Assembly (NCBI RefSeq): GCF_003664595.1
Contig: NZ_QXPZ01000002.1
Coordinates: forward strand, 110,931 to 174,930
Direction: 5' to 3'
Origin: Atopobacter sp. AH10
Lineage (GTDB): Bacteria > Bacillota > Bacilli > Lactobacillales > Aerococcaceae
Length of the DNA stretch: 64,000 nt
Part shown: positions 17,326 to 26,757 of the stretch, one piece after another
Numbering within the stretch: the first letter of the stretch is position 1
How the letters are laid out: the number at the start of each line of letters is the position of its first letter
Program-made: the position numbers and the translations under genes
Notes under the pieces: generated by a model
What the model was told of the DNA's origin: nothing
The model's database searches: none
The model's input: only the letters and a program-made list of their open reading frames with translations

Positions 17326-17532
17326 CTTTCCCCTCTTTGTAGAGGCAACTTTTTTTAATAGCTAGATCCTCTGGTAGAGGCAACTTTTTCAAATAGATAC
17401 ACCCACTAATAGAGGCAACTTTTTTAATAGCTAGATCCTCTAGTAGAGGCAACTTTATAAGGAGTTAACCCTCTAGCAGAGCTAACTTTATAAGAGATCA
17501 ACCCTCTAATAGGAGCAACTTCTTTAAGGAAC
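17326..17532 (-). repeat. Six tandem ~34-bp hairpin repeats inside the PTS operon
   Basis: Units of 33-35 bp share (plus strand) a CCTCTAGTAGAGGCAACTTT-like core. Each can form a short hairpin CCTCT-AGT-AGAGG, and the copies are degenerate to different degrees. They fill the gap between the IIC stop and the transaldolase start. An open frame through them reads KKLPLPEDLAIKK-like repeats but has no ribosome site. They may pause, process or protect the mRNA; function is unknown. Confidence 0.8.
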
Positions 17533-18897
17533 TTACTCTTCGCTAATGTTATTAATAGCCCCTGTTCCTTTTGATAAGAAACTTGGTAGAGCTAAGATAA
17601 TCACTAAGGCTAAAACAAAGACATAAACCCCAAGTGTCCCTAAGTTATTCCCTAAGTTCCCTAAAACAATCCCAAGAATACCAAAGTCCATATCCCCGAA
17701 AGTGGTATTGGCAAAACCTAAGTTCCCTAATACTGGCATCAGCCATGCAGGAATAAAGGCTAACAAGAGGCCATTCACAAACGATCCAAGAATTGCCCCT
17801 CTTGTCCCACCAGTCGAGTTAGCGTAAATCCCCGCTGTTGCACCGCAGAAGAAATGTGGCACGAGTCCAGGGATAATTAATACCCCACCAGTAAGGCCAA
17901 GAATCAACATCCCAATAACGCCACCTAAGAAGGAGAAGGCAAAGCCAAGAATAACGGCTGTAGGCGCATATGGGAAGAAAACAGCGCAGTCAACGGCTGG
18001 AACAGAGTTTGGAATCAAGCGAGTGGCAATCCCTTCAAAGGCTGGGATCAAGTCAGCTAAAATCATCCGAACCCCTGCATAGACTACTGCAACCCCAACG
18101 GCGAATTGCAAACCTGCCATAATAGCAAATAGATAAGGATTCTTCCCTCCGGATAGAGTAGACACAAAATCTCCACCAGCAACAATAGCAGCAAGCAAAT
18201 AGAAGAATACCATAGTAATAGCTGTAGAAATCGTTGTGTTTCTTAAGAAGGACCATTTTTCTGGAATTTCAAAATCTTCGGTACTCTTGCTCCCCTTGCC
18301 GACCAAAGAACCAATAAAGGCGGCAAAGTAATAGCCCAAACTTCCGAAGTGTCCCATAGCCAATTCGTCTCCGTCTGTTACCTTTAGGGTGTATTTTTGC
18401 CCAATAGCTGGAGAAATTGCTGACCAAGCCCCTAAAATGAAACCACCAATCAAAATCATGCTCATGCCTTTGAAATGAATGGCCCCTAAAACGGCGGACA
18501 ATAAGCAAGCCATAAAGAAGGAGTGGTGTCCAGTTAAGAAAATGTATTTATAACGCGTAAAACGAGCAATTAATAAGTTAAAGATCAGACCAACCAATAA
18601 AATAGACATCGTTTCAACGCCAAGCATTTTTTGAGCAACAGAAGTTACCGCCTCATTATTAGGAACAACCCCTGTAATATGGAAACCTGCTTCAATCATT
18701 TTGGCCAAAGGATCCAAATTAGATACAATGACTCCGGCACCAGCTGACAGCATCAAATAGCCTAGGATAGGTCCCAAAGTTCCTGTCATAATTTTATGCG
18801 GTTTTTCTTTCAAAGCCACTAAACCAGCGCAAGCAATCAATCCCAGTAAGATCGAGGGTTCACTTAACATATCTTTGATTAAATCAAGTATAGCCAT
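17533..18897 (-). CDS. PTS EIIC, ascorbate (UlaA/SgaT) family permease
   Basis: This 454-residue membrane protein belongs to the EIIC-Ula family. The N-terminus MAILDLIKDMLSEPSILLGLIACAGLVAL with KPHKIMTGTLGPILGYLML is characteristic, as are YKYIFLTGHHSFFMACLLSA and PHFFCGATAGIYANSTGGTRGA. About eleven hydrophobic segments are seen. It takes up and phosphorylates a sugar acid or related compound with the IIB encoded 11 bp upstream and the EIIA domain of the regulator. No ulaD/E/F-type genes follow, so ascorbate itself is not proven; the transaldolase suggests another substrate. Confidence 0.9.
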   Translation of the reverse strand: MAILDLIKDMLSEPSILLGLIACAGLVALKEKPHKIMTGTLGPILGYLMLSAGAGVIVSNLDPLAKMIEAGFHITGVVPNNEAVTSVAQKMLGVETMSILLVGLIFNLLIARFTRYKYIFLTGHHSFFMACLLSAVLGAIHFKGMSMILIGGFILGAWSAISPAIGQKYTLKVTDGDELAMGHFGSLGYYFAAFIGSLVGKGSKSTEDFEIPEKWSFLRNTTISTAITMVFFYLLAAIVAGGDFVSTLSGGKNPYLFAIMAGLQFAVGVAVVYAGVRMILADLIPAFEGIATRLIPNSVPAVDCAVFFPYAPTAVILGFAFSFLGGVIGMLILGLTGGVLIIPGLVPHFFCGATAGIYANSTGGTRGAILGSFVNGLLLAFIPAWLMPVLGNLGFANTTFGDMDFGILGIVLGNLGNNLGTLGVYVFVLALVIILALPSFLSKGTGAINNISEE

Positions 18898-18908
18898 GAT
18901 ATTTCCTC

Positions 18909-19184
18909 CTATTTCATCTGTTCAAGAAATGGTATTAAATCTGCTTCAATTTTTTTGCGATTGGTATAACTTTTAACAATACATACCTTTGTACCTTCTG
19001 GGAAAATATCCTTAAATTCTTTCACAGTAACGTAAACATCAGCATGTTGTCCTACTGCAGCGTTAGAATCACAAGAAGATACTTCCACATTGGTCATGCC
19101 CATGTCTTTGGTGATAGCTTCCACTTTCATTTTCAAAAGTAAACTCGAGCCAATGCCATTCCCACAAACTGTTACAATTTTCAT
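18909..19184 (-). CDS. PTS EIIB, ascorbate (UlaB) type
   Basis: This 91-residue protein has the EIIB loop MKIVTVCGNGIGSSLLLKM with phosphorylatable Cys7, and the later segment VCIVKSYTNRKKIE typical of the lactose/ascorbate EIIB fold. It sits between the regulator gene (1 bp gap, so likely translationally coupled) and the IIC gene. Confidence 0.9.
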   Translation of the reverse strand: MKIVTVCGNGIGSSLLLKMKVEAITKDMGMTNVEVSSCDSNAAVGQHADVYVTVKEFKDIFPEGTKVCIVKSYTNRKKIEADLIPFLEQMK

Positions 19185-19185
19185 C

Positions 19186-21321
19186 TTAATCCATCTCCTT
19201 AGCTTTTTCGGTAATCAACCGATAAAATTCGTCCTTCCCTGAAGAATGAATCAATTGTTCTACAAATGCTTCATCATCTAAAATAACCGCCAATTGCTGC
19301 AAGGCTTTTAAGTGTGCTGTGGAATTTACTGTCGCCAATACAAAAATAAGTTGGACTTGTTTATCTTCTTTATCTTCCTCCTCTCCCTTAATATTAAAAT
19401 CAACTGCTTCTTGGACCAATAAAGCACTTATTCCCAGACGATTAACGCCTTTATCCGCTCCTGCATGAGGAACAGCTACATGGGGAACGAGGACAATATA
19501 AGGGCCAATATCTTCCACAGTTTGTATCATGGCATCTATATAAGATTCTTCGATATCTCCTGCCTTCAACAAGGGTTGAGCCGCTAAACGAACCGCCGCT
19601 CTCCAATCACTAACCCTTTCAACACATTGAATCTTGTCTTTTTTTAACAAAGCTTCCAATCTCTCGCCTTCTTTCTTCAACAAAGACTCTTTCCTGTCTT
19701 GTTGAGCAAAATAATCTTTTAACAACTGTCTTAAGGCTATAGGATCCTTAATCACCGCATATTCTTCCATTGCTTTCATTAATTGATCGATAGACTCATT
19801 AGTCGCATCTTGAATATGAAAATAGTGATAGACCTCTTTTTTGAGAAAATCTTTTTCTATAGCATTCATGATAGGTTTCGCAATGAACACTGGCTTTTTA
19901 CAGATCACCTGAATGGGAGAAAAAACCATATCTATCCCTTCAAGCGGCTCAGCTGATAAATCATGGGTGGATAGCAAACGATCCACCTTAATCTCTGGCA
20001 TAATACGTTTGAGCTGTTCTTCAATCATCAAAGACGAGGAAATACCATTGGGGCAAACCACTACAGCTTTTTTCGTATAGCTAGATGGCTCATCCAAACT
20101 GAGATAGCCTCCAAAATGCATGGTAAAATAAGCAATCTCATCGTCACTAATTTCTTCCCCAGTCAGTCGACTTAAAGGATCAAGGCTAAGTGACACCAGT
20201 TCGAATAAAGCACCGTAGTTTTCTTTAATCTCTTCGGTTAAAGGATTGGATAATTGCATCTTAAATTTAATCCGATAATAGGCCGGAACTAAATGGCGAT
20301 AGAGATTTTCTTTAAAGGCTCTACCCTCTGGAAATTCCACTCCAGTTTTGCCTTTAACTGCATCAATGATTTCCTCCATCACTTTTTGTATAGCAGAAGG
20401 CTCTAGCTGATTTTTCCTACTGATTGGAGTTTTCTCTTCCCGATCGATAGTTTCTTCAGTAGAAGCCATCGACTTTTCCGCCAAGCCTTCCATTTTGCTT
20501 CTTTTCTCTTGATAAGAAAGATCCCCCTCAACTGCTGCCAACAAGCGTTTCACCACGGCATTAGGATAAGCCTTTAAACTGGGAAACTTTTCCATTAAGT
20601 CTGTCAGCAAAGGGGATCTGGAAAATTCATGACCGATTGGCTCATCTTTCCAACTTTCAGTCAGATGAATGACGATGGCTAACCAATAAACACATTCCCC
20701 TAAGCGTTCAGGAACAAATGTGACCTTAGATGTGGTTAATAAATCCTCAATGGCTTGAATCTTTAGATCAAATTGCCAATAATTGCTGATATAATGAACT
20801 TCCCATCTGCCAATCTGCTGGCTTAAAATAGTCTTCAAACTTCTATCAATCAGCCGAAAAACATTTTCCTTTTGACCAACAATACGGTAACCAGTTTTCC
20901 TAGCATAGCTTAAATTCAAGTCATAACAGCTCAGTAGAGCTTTTACCTCTTTCAAATCTAAACCGACTGCATTTTTACTCATGTGCAAAAATTCTTGGAA
21001 ATGATAATTCGATACAAAAGACTTTTGTAACAATAGCATCAAGACAATCATTTCGGGTCTTTCAGTTTGGAAAAAGATTTGCTTGTCTAAGTTAGGCCAA
21101 TGATCAAACAAGCTATCTTTATCTACCCTAGGAACTTGTAACCTATCGTCTACTAATTCGATAGAAGCTAAGTTACCTTCCAAAAGCAAACTATTGACCC
21201 GGTCTATATCCCTTAGCAAGTTTCTCCGACTGATCTTCGTCACTTGCTCTAATTGATCTAAGGAGTAACCTCGATAGTCCATAAATAATTGCAATTTGGT
21301 AAAAAGATCACTCGTTATCAT
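19186..21321 (-). CDS. BglG/UlaR-type PRD regulator with fused EIIA
   Basis: This 711-residue regulator heads the operon. The first 60 residues hold a helix-turn-helix (GYSLDQLEQVTKISRRNLLRDIDRVN). PRD domains follow; the second contains ISDDEIAYFTMHFGGYL. An EIIB-like domain starts KKAVVVCPNGISSSLMIEEQL with its Cys intact. The C-terminal EIIA-2 domain has VPHVAVPHAGAD with the active His and FVLATVNSTAHLKAL. No separate IIA gene exists in the operon, so this EIIA domain probably serves transport as well as control. The ATG at 21321 is chosen because AAGGGGGGAAGAG directly precedes it. Confidence 0.88.
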   Translation of the reverse strand: MITSDLFTKLQLFMDYRGYSLDQLEQVTKISRRNLLRDIDRVNSLLLEGNLASIELVDDRLQVPRVDKDSLFDHWPNLDKQIFFQTERPEMIVLMLLLQKSFVSNYHFQEFLHMSKNAVGLDLKEVKALLSCYDLNLSYARKTGYRIVGQKENVFRLIDRSLKTILSQQIGRWEVHYISNYWQFDLKIQAIEDLLTTSKVTFVPERLGECVYWLAIVIHLTESWKDEPIGHEFSRSPLLTDLMEKFPSLKAYPNAVVKRLLAAVEGDLSYQEKRSKMEGLAEKSMASTEETIDREEKTPISRKNQLEPSAIQKVMEEIIDAVKGKTGVEFPEGRAFKENLYRHLVPAYYRIKFKMQLSNPLTEEIKENYGALFELVSLSLDPLSRLTGEEISDDEIAYFTMHFGGYLSLDEPSSYTKKAVVVCPNGISSSLMIEEQLKRIMPEIKVDRLLSTHDLSAEPLEGIDMVFSPIQVICKKPVFIAKPIMNAIEKDFLKKEVYHYFHIQDATNESIDQLMKAMEEYAVIKDPIALRQLLKDYFAQQDRKESLLKKEGERLEALLKKDKIQCVERVSDWRAAVRLAAQPLLKAGDIEESYIDAMIQTVEDIGPYIVLVPHVAVPHAGADKGVNRLGISALLVQEAVDFNIKGEEEDKEDKQVQLIFVLATVNSTAHLKALQQLAVILDDEAFVEQLIHSSGKDEFYRLITEKAKEMD

Positions 21322-21568
21322 CTCTTCCCCCCTTGTCAATTTTAATCATATCACAAGAAAATGAATGCGCTTTATCAATTGAGCCCAATAAGATGTGTCT
21401 GGCTTAAACAGAAAATTGGGCTCAAATAAAAATAGTCCATATGAAAAGCAAGATCTTCCTAGGATAAAGTGCCTTGGTCGCACAAATAAAGCCTAAGCGG
21501 TCACTGACTAGCTATAGTTTTTTGATCCACCCCATTAACAAGAAAAGTAGATAAAAATGCTTAAAAAG

Positions 21569-21609
21569 GCCTAAGAGATGGCCAACACTTTGTTAGCAGT
21601 CTCTTAGGC
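21569..21609 (-). terminator. Terminator downstream of aroC
   Basis: A 10-bp stem GCCTAAGAGA/TCTCTTAGGC is followed on the minus strand by CTTTTTAAG. The rest of the ~380-bp gap at 21340-21722 holds the upstream region of the PTS operon; no other feature is seen. Confidence 0.8.
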
Positions 21610-21722
21610 TTTCCTCTTTTATAAATCATATGGACTAGTAGCGACTCATCTACTTGATAAACGAAGGCTTATTCCTTAGCTCAATTCTAAACTAAGGCTT
21701 CTTAGCTAGTCCTAAAGGTCAT

Positions 21723-22826
21723 TTATTCTTCTACAGATTTTGTCCTTGTCAAGAAACTTTCCATTAAGGCAATAGCGGTAACTGCCTCTAAAACTGGTAA
21801 AACTCTTGGAACAATACATGGATCATGTCGTCCTTCTATAGAAAGCTCTACCTCTTCCTTCTTTTGAAGGTTGATCGTCAATTGCCTTTGCCCGATGGAG
21901 GCGGTAGGCTTAACAACCGTTCTAAAAACTATCGGTCGTCCAATGGTAATTCCCCCAATGATGCCTCCATTATGGTTACTCTTTGTGGAGATTTCTCCAT
22001 CTACTGTATAGCAAAATGGATCATTAGCTTTTGACCCTCTCATGTCTGCCAAGGCAAAGCCCGTCCCAAATTCTAGCCCTTTGATTGCTGGAACAGAAAA
22101 AACCAAATGGGATAAACGGGATTCTATACTATCAAAGAAAGGATCCCCATAGCCAGCTGGCATACCCAAGACAACTATTTCAATTATTCCACCGACAGAG
22201 TCTTTTTCATCCTTTGCCTCTAGAATAACTTGCTTCATCTCTTTTGCTTTTTCCTCATTATAAACCGGCAGGCGTTGTTGATGAAGAAATTCAATGTCCT
22301 CGTCCGTTAGATTTTTTTCTTCTGTCCAAAGTTCATCATGGACTGAAGCTATTTGAACAATATGCCCACTGATCTTCACACCCTTTTGCGCCAACCACTG
22401 CTGGCAAAGACTTCCCGCAAAAACTAGTGGCGCTGTGAGTCTTCCCGAAAAATGTCCACTTCCTCGGTAATCATTAAAGCCATCATATCGGCTCCTGCCC
22501 GAATAATCTGTCTGACCTGGACGCATCACTTCTTTAAAAGCACTGTAGTCCTTAGACCGCGTATTATGATTACGAATGATGGCAGTAATGGGCGCCCCAG
22601 TTGTATGATCGTTAAATATTCCGCTTAAGATTTCCACTTGATCTAATTCTTTTCTTGGTGTGGATATATCATCATGTCCTGGTCGACGACGTTCTAGTGC
22701 TTTATTGATAGTTTCCCTATCCAACTTTAATCCTGCTGGGAAGCCAGATAGAGTAATACCGATAGCTGGGCCATGCGATTCACCAAATAAAGCCAATTGC
22801 AAATGATTCCCCCAGATACCATTCAT
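21723..22826 (-). CDS. aroC: Chorismate synthase
   Basis: This 367-residue enzyme makes chorismate from 5-enolpyruvylshikimate-3-phosphate with reduced FMN as cofactor. Family signatures are seen at the start (GNHLQLALFGESHGPAIG), in the middle (RSRYDGFNDYRGSGHFSGR, the FMN and substrate region) and at SNHNGGIIGGI and EGRHDPCIVPR. It is the last gene of the minus-strand aro group and ends before the terminator at 21569-21609. A GGAGAAGGGGG ribosome site precedes the ATG. Confidence 0.96.
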   Translation of the reverse strand: MNGIWGNHLQLALFGESHGPAIGITLSGFPAGLKLDRETINKALERRRPGHDDISTPRKELDQVEILSGIFNDHTTGAPITAIIRNHNTRSKDYSAFKEVMRPGQTDYSGRSRYDGFNDYRGSGHFSGRLTAPLVFAGSLCQQWLAQKGVKISGHIVQIASVHDELWTEEKNLTDEDIEFLHQQRLPVYNEEKAKEMKQVILEAKDEKDSVGGIIEIVVLGMPAGYGDPFFDSIESRLSHLVFSVPAIKGLEFGTGFALADMRGSKANDPFCYTVDGEISTKSNHNGGIIGGITIGRPIVFRTVVKPTASIGQRQLTINLQKKEEVELSIEGRHDPCIVPRVLPVLEAVTAIALMESFLTRTKSVEE

Positions 22827-22953
22827 GCTTTATCCCCCTTCTCCTATAGCTGATAGGCCTCAATAGTCCTTATTAAAAATGGGAGGTCTTATTTTTTTGT
22901 ATAAGAAGAACTTAGACTTCATTCTCTTCTAAGGCACTTCGCCTATGTTTTCC

Positions 22954-24276
22954 TTAAGCTAGGTCTGCTGACCCACCAAGTTTTTGCCAATCTTCCCAAA
23001 AATGAGGATAAGATTTCCGTACAACTTCAGAATGTTGTAAATAAATAGGTTCATCACAATAAGTAGAGGCCAGGGCTAACATCATCGCAATCCTATGGTC
23101 GTGGTGGCTATCAACCACTACCCCACCTTTAAAGCTAGATTTCCCCTTTATAATCCAACTGTCCCCTTCTATCCTTATATCTGCACCAATTTTAGTCAAT
23201 TCCTCTTCTACAGCTTTGAGGCGATCCGATTCCTTCAAGCGTAAACGTCCTAGATTCGTTAAGCGACTTTCCCCTTCTGACAGGGCTGCCACTAAGGCAA
23301 GTAAAGGCATAATATCCGGCGTTTGATCTCCTGATAAATCAACTACTCCATGCCTATGATTAGCCGAAATTGAAATAGTCCCGTCTTCTTCCACCCAATT
23401 CATTCCCCCAAAGGCTTTCAAGAAAGTCATGACTTTACGATCAGGTTGGACAGAATCCACTGACAAACCCTTCACTTGAACTTGATGACCAAGAATACCA
23501 GCACATAAATAAACTGCCCCTTGTGAAAAATCTCCTTCAATCGTCAATTCACCTGCTTTATAGCTTTGTCCTCCAGGGATCCGGTAAGTTTGACGGTCAA
23601 CTTCTTCTATCTCTACTCCAAACTTTTCTAAAACATCTAAACTAATCGCTACATAGCCAGAAGATGACATCTCCCCTAAGACATGAAGTTTGGAATCCCC
23701 TTTTAAGAGAGGCAAGGCAAGCAACAAACCGGTGATAAATTGAGAGCTCAATTGTCCGGATAGTTCATATGACCCCGAAGACAAAGGTCCTGCCACAACT
23801 AGGTCTAAAGGTTCTTGTTTCAATAAGTCAAAGGTTAATCCTTGTTGTTGAAAAATGGTTTGGTAAGCTGACAAAGGCCGTTGACCAAGTTTCCCCTCTC
23901 CTACAAAACGAAAGGCTTGCGAACCTATTGCCACTAAGGGAATCAAGAAACGCAAGGTTGAGCCAGATTCTTTTGCTTGGATCACAGGATAAGGTTCTTT
24001 GACGCTAGTCACCTTTTGACCTTCAGTCGTTAGAGAATGCCCTATCCCTTTAATGGTCAAACTTTGCGTCAACTTTTTAGGATCAAGAGCACTAATTTCT
24101 GCCCCTAAAGCTCTCATCCCCTCAATAGTCGCCAAGATGTCATCAGATAATTGTACCCCTCTAATAAGGGATTCTCCCTCTGCTAATCCAGCCGCAATAA
24201 TAGCACGATGAGTTTGACTTTTGGATGCAGGCGCTGTAACAATACCCTTCAGGCTTGACTTTTTTAGATATCTCAC
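22954..24276 (-). CDS. aroA: 3-phosphoshikimate 1-carboxyvinyltransferase (EPSP synthase)
   Basis: This 440-residue enzyme joins PEP to shikimate-3-phosphate. Signatures are PASKSQTHRAIIAAGLAEG, ESGSTLRFLIPL, GQLSSQFITGLLLALP and RLRLKESDRLKAVEEEL, with DSHHDHRIAMMLALA near the end. It starts at GTG 24276, with AAAGGAGG 7 nt upstream. SGSTLRF carries a Ser where the glyphosate-sensitive class usually has Asn-Ala (NAGTxxR), so it looks like a class II-type enzyme. It follows aroB by 57 bp. Confidence 0.95.
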   Translation of the reverse strand: MRYLKKSSLKGIVTAPASKSQTHRAIIAAGLAEGESLIRGVQLSDDILATIEGMRALGAEISALDPKKLTQSLTIKGIGHSLTTEGQKVTSVKEPYPVIQAKESGSTLRFLIPLVAIGSQAFRFVGEGKLGQRPLSAYQTIFQQQGLTFDLLKQEPLDLVVAGPLSSGSYELSGQLSSQFITGLLLALPLLKGDSKLHVLGEMSSSGYVAISLDVLEKFGVEIEEVDRQTYRIPGGQSYKAGELTIEGDFSQGAVYLCAGILGHQVQVKGLSVDSVQPDRKVMTFLKAFGGMNWVEEDGTISISANHRHGVVDLSGDQTPDIMPLLALVAALSEGESRLTNLGRLRLKESDRLKAVEEELTKIGADIRIEGDSWIIKGKSSFKGGVVVDSHHDHRIAMMLALASTYCDEPIYLQHSEVVRKSYPHFWEDWQKLGGSADLA

Positions 24277-24333
24277 GCTGTTACCTCCTTTGTCTTAATA
24301 GGTGTTTAACTTTAAAATGAACTGATTTTGTTC

Positions 24334-25431
24334 TTAGCCCTGAACTTCTTTTAAACTATCCAATAGTTCTCTTTCAAAGCTTTCATTTACCTGTAATATT
24401 TTTGCTTTCCCTACAGATTCTATCACAACAACATTTAACTGACTGCCCAAATTTTTCTTATCCCTTCTCATAAAAGGTAAAATTTGTGGCAAATCCTCTG
24501 CTTGATCTAATCGAACGGGAAGCCCATGCTGACTTAATAATTGCCTTATTTTTTTACTGAGGCCTTTTGGCGAATAGCCCTTTTTCTCTGCCCAAGAGGT
24601 CATATAAACCATCCCGACAGATATGGCCTGACCATGATTATACTTGTGATAAGCGTAATAAGCTTCTATGGCATGGCCAATGGTATGGCCAAAATTCAGC
24701 AACATCCGTTGTCCACGGTCTTTCTCATCAGTTGCCACGAGATCCCGTTTCATGGCACAACAAGTAGCCAAAATATTTTCAATAGACTCCATCAGTTCAT
24801 CACGATTTTTCTTTTCTGCTAAATCGTTAAAAAAGCCCTCATCCCCAATTAAAGCATACTTGATAACTTCAGCCATTCCAGAAGCAAATTGCTCATCAGA
24901 TAAAGTTTCTAACACGTCTGGGTCCATAAAAACAGCTTTAGGATGATAAAAAGCACCCACTAAATTCTTTCCCTCTGAGAGATCAATAGCAACCTTGCCC
25001 CCAACAGAAGAGTCAACTTGACTTAAAAGTGTAGTTGGAATTTGAATCAAATCCAATCCTCTTAAGAAACTGGCTGCTGCAAAACCAGCCAAGTCCCCCA
25101 CTACTCCTCCTCCAAAGGCAATGATCGCATCGGTGCGTTTAAATCCCCATGCTACCAATTGTTCCCAAATGGCGGATAACTGTGTGAGGGATTTACTACT
25201 TTCCCCTGCTGGAACAACAAAAGGGTAAAGTTTGAAGCCTGCTTTTTTGAGCTGTTCAAGTGCTGGATTTAAATAGAGTGCTGCAACATTTTCATCTGTA
25301 ATAAGGCAAATACGACAATCTGTTGTAACATAGGGTCGAATAGCCTCATCTAATCGCTTGACTAGGCCTCGTTCAATCACAAGTGGATAATCCACATTTT
25401 TTCGTTGGACTTGAACACGTAAGCTTTTCAT
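24334..25431 (-). CDS. aroB: 3-dehydroquinate synthase
   Basis: This 365-residue NAD-dependent enzyme closes the ring of DAHP to 3-dehydroquinate. FGGGVVGDLAGFAAASFLRG is the NAD-binding glycine motif and IPTTLLSQVDSSVGGKVAID the active-site segment. LLNFGHTIGHAIE and YNHGQAISVGM carry the zinc-binding histidines. AAAGGAG precedes the ATG. It lies 64 bp downstream of the DAHP synthase gene and is probably co-transcribed. Confidence 0.96.
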   Translation of the reverse strand: MKSLRVQVQRKNVDYPLVIERGLVKRLDEAIRPYVTTDCRICLITDENVAALYLNPALEQLKKAGFKLYPFVVPAGESSKSLTQLSAIWEQLVAWGFKRTDAIIAFGGGVVGDLAGFAAASFLRGLDLIQIPTTLLSQVDSSVGGKVAIDLSEGKNLVGAFYHPKAVFMDPDVLETLSDEQFASGMAEVIKYALIGDEGFFNDLAEKKNRDELMESIENILATCCAMKRDLVATDEKDRGQRMLLNFGHTIGHAIEAYYAYHKYNHGQAISVGMVYMTSWAEKKGYSPKGLSKKIRQLLSQHGLPVRLDQAEDLPQILPFMRRDKKNLGSQLNVVVIESVGKAKILQVNESFERELLDSLKEVQG

Positions 25432-25495
25432 TTTTTGCTCCTTTCTTTACCCTTCCATAAACTCTTTACCTCTTTTATCCTAGCTAGAGAAAAAA

Positions 25496-26509
25496 TTATT
25501 TTCTCCCTTCTAAGTCTGCAATCACTTTAACACTCTTCATCAAGTCAGCAAATGCCTCTAAAGTCAAAGCTTGGTCTTTATCACTCATGGCTTTTTCAGG
25601 TTCTGGATGCACTTCGATAATCAAACCGTCTGCACCAGCAGCAATAGCAGCTTTAGATGTAGCTTTAATGTAAGACCTTCTACCTGCAGCATGAGAAGGG
25701 TCGATCAAAATTGGTAAATGGGTCTTTTCTCTTAAGACTGGCACTGCTTGAATATCTAAGGTATTGCGAGTTTCTGTTTCATAAGTTCGAATACCTCGCT
25801 CACAAAGAATAACATTAGGATTCCCATGAGCCATTATATATTCTGCCGCCATCAACCATTCCATGTAGGTAGCGGAAAGTCCACGTTTCAACAAGATAGG
25901 TTTGTTAATTTTTCCTAATTCCTTTAATAGAGCAAAATTCTGCATATTTCTTGCCCCAATTTGGATCAAATCAACTTCTTCTACAAAAGCATCCATTTCA
26001 GCAGTAGCAGTAGACATCAGTTCACTCACAATAGGCAGGCCAGTAGCTTCTTTAGCACGTTTTAAAATAGCTAAGCCTTCCAAACCTAGTCCTTGGAAAG
26101 CATAAGGTGATGTACGTGGTTTAAAAACTCCTCCACGTAAATGAGTTGCTCCTGCTGCTTTGACAGCAAAAGCCGTTTTCATCACTTGTTCTTCATCTTC
26201 TACTGCACATGGGCCTGCTATAACCGTCAAATGACCTGGACCTATAAGGGTCGATCCTACTTGAACATGACTTAATTCAAGGTGGTTGGAGCGACTAGCT
26301 TTAGGGTAAGAACCAGCATCTTCTATAACTCTATCAACGTAAGTCTTTAATCTCCAAAAATTAGGCTTAGAAGTATTGTCTTTTTGCACATGAAAAGTCA
26401 ATTGACCTTCAACTTCGATCCACTCACCTGATATCTTTTGTGAAGTTAGCTCTCGCTTCATTTCGCTCAGCATATCTTCTGTCACATTCTTTTGTAAGAT
26501 AATGTCCAT
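25496..26509 (-). CDS. aroF: 3-deoxy-7-phosphoheptulonate (DAHP) synthase, type I-beta
   Basis: This 337-residue enzyme makes DAHP from PEP and erythrose-4-phosphate, the first step of the pathway. HLTVIAGPCAVEDEEQ, HLRGGVFKPRTSPYAFQG, IQIGARNMQNFALL, ILLKRGL and ILIDPSHAAGRRS are the family signatures. An ~80-residue N-terminal ferredoxin-like domain, as in Thermotoga-type enzymes, is the usual site of feedback control by aromatic amino acids. The ATG at 26509 is chosen for its AAGGAGA site 6 nt upstream; a start 72 bp earlier lacks this. It is the first gene of the minus-strand aro group. Confidence 0.95.
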   Translation of the reverse strand: MDIILQKNVTEDMLSEMKRELTSQKISGEWIEVEGQLTFHVQKDNTSKPNFWRLKTYVDRVIEDAGSYPKASRSNHLELSHVQVGSTLIGPGHLTVIAGPCAVEDEEQVMKTAFAVKAAGATHLRGGVFKPRTSPYAFQGLGLEGLAILKRAKEATGLPIVSELMSTATAEMDAFVEEVDLIQIGARNMQNFALLKELGKINKPILLKRGLSATYMEWLMAAEYIMAHGNPNVILCERGIRTYETETRNTLDIQAVPVLREKTHLPILIDPSHAAGRRSYIKATSKAAIAAGADGLIIEVHPEPEKAMSDKDQALTLEAFADLMKSVKVIADLEGRK

Positions 26510-26757
26510 GTCATCTCTCCTTATAAACCCCGCCAGTTCAGCCTTCCCTTCTTTTCCTATAATTGATCTTTCTTCCTTCATGGAAAAAGAGCTAATTATT
26601 TGCTAGAATGGCACTAGCTAAAGGGAATGAGCACCTATCATTTTCATGATCGCTCGCTATTAACGGGTAGAATTAGTTATTATTTGTATTATAATATAGA
26701 ACTTACCGACTCATTTCAACGTTTATAACAAAAAAGTATAGCAAAAAAGGAGTTATT

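Noticed and set aside
17288..17452. Longer start for the transaldolase
   Set aside because: The extra 55 codons are translation of the 34-bp repeats (repeated PLxEDLAIKK), and GGAGGG points to the ATG at 17287.
26582..26757. T-box or other aromatic amino-acid riboswitch between aroF and aroE
   Set aside because: No T-box core sequence or terminator/antiterminator pair could be found on either strand.
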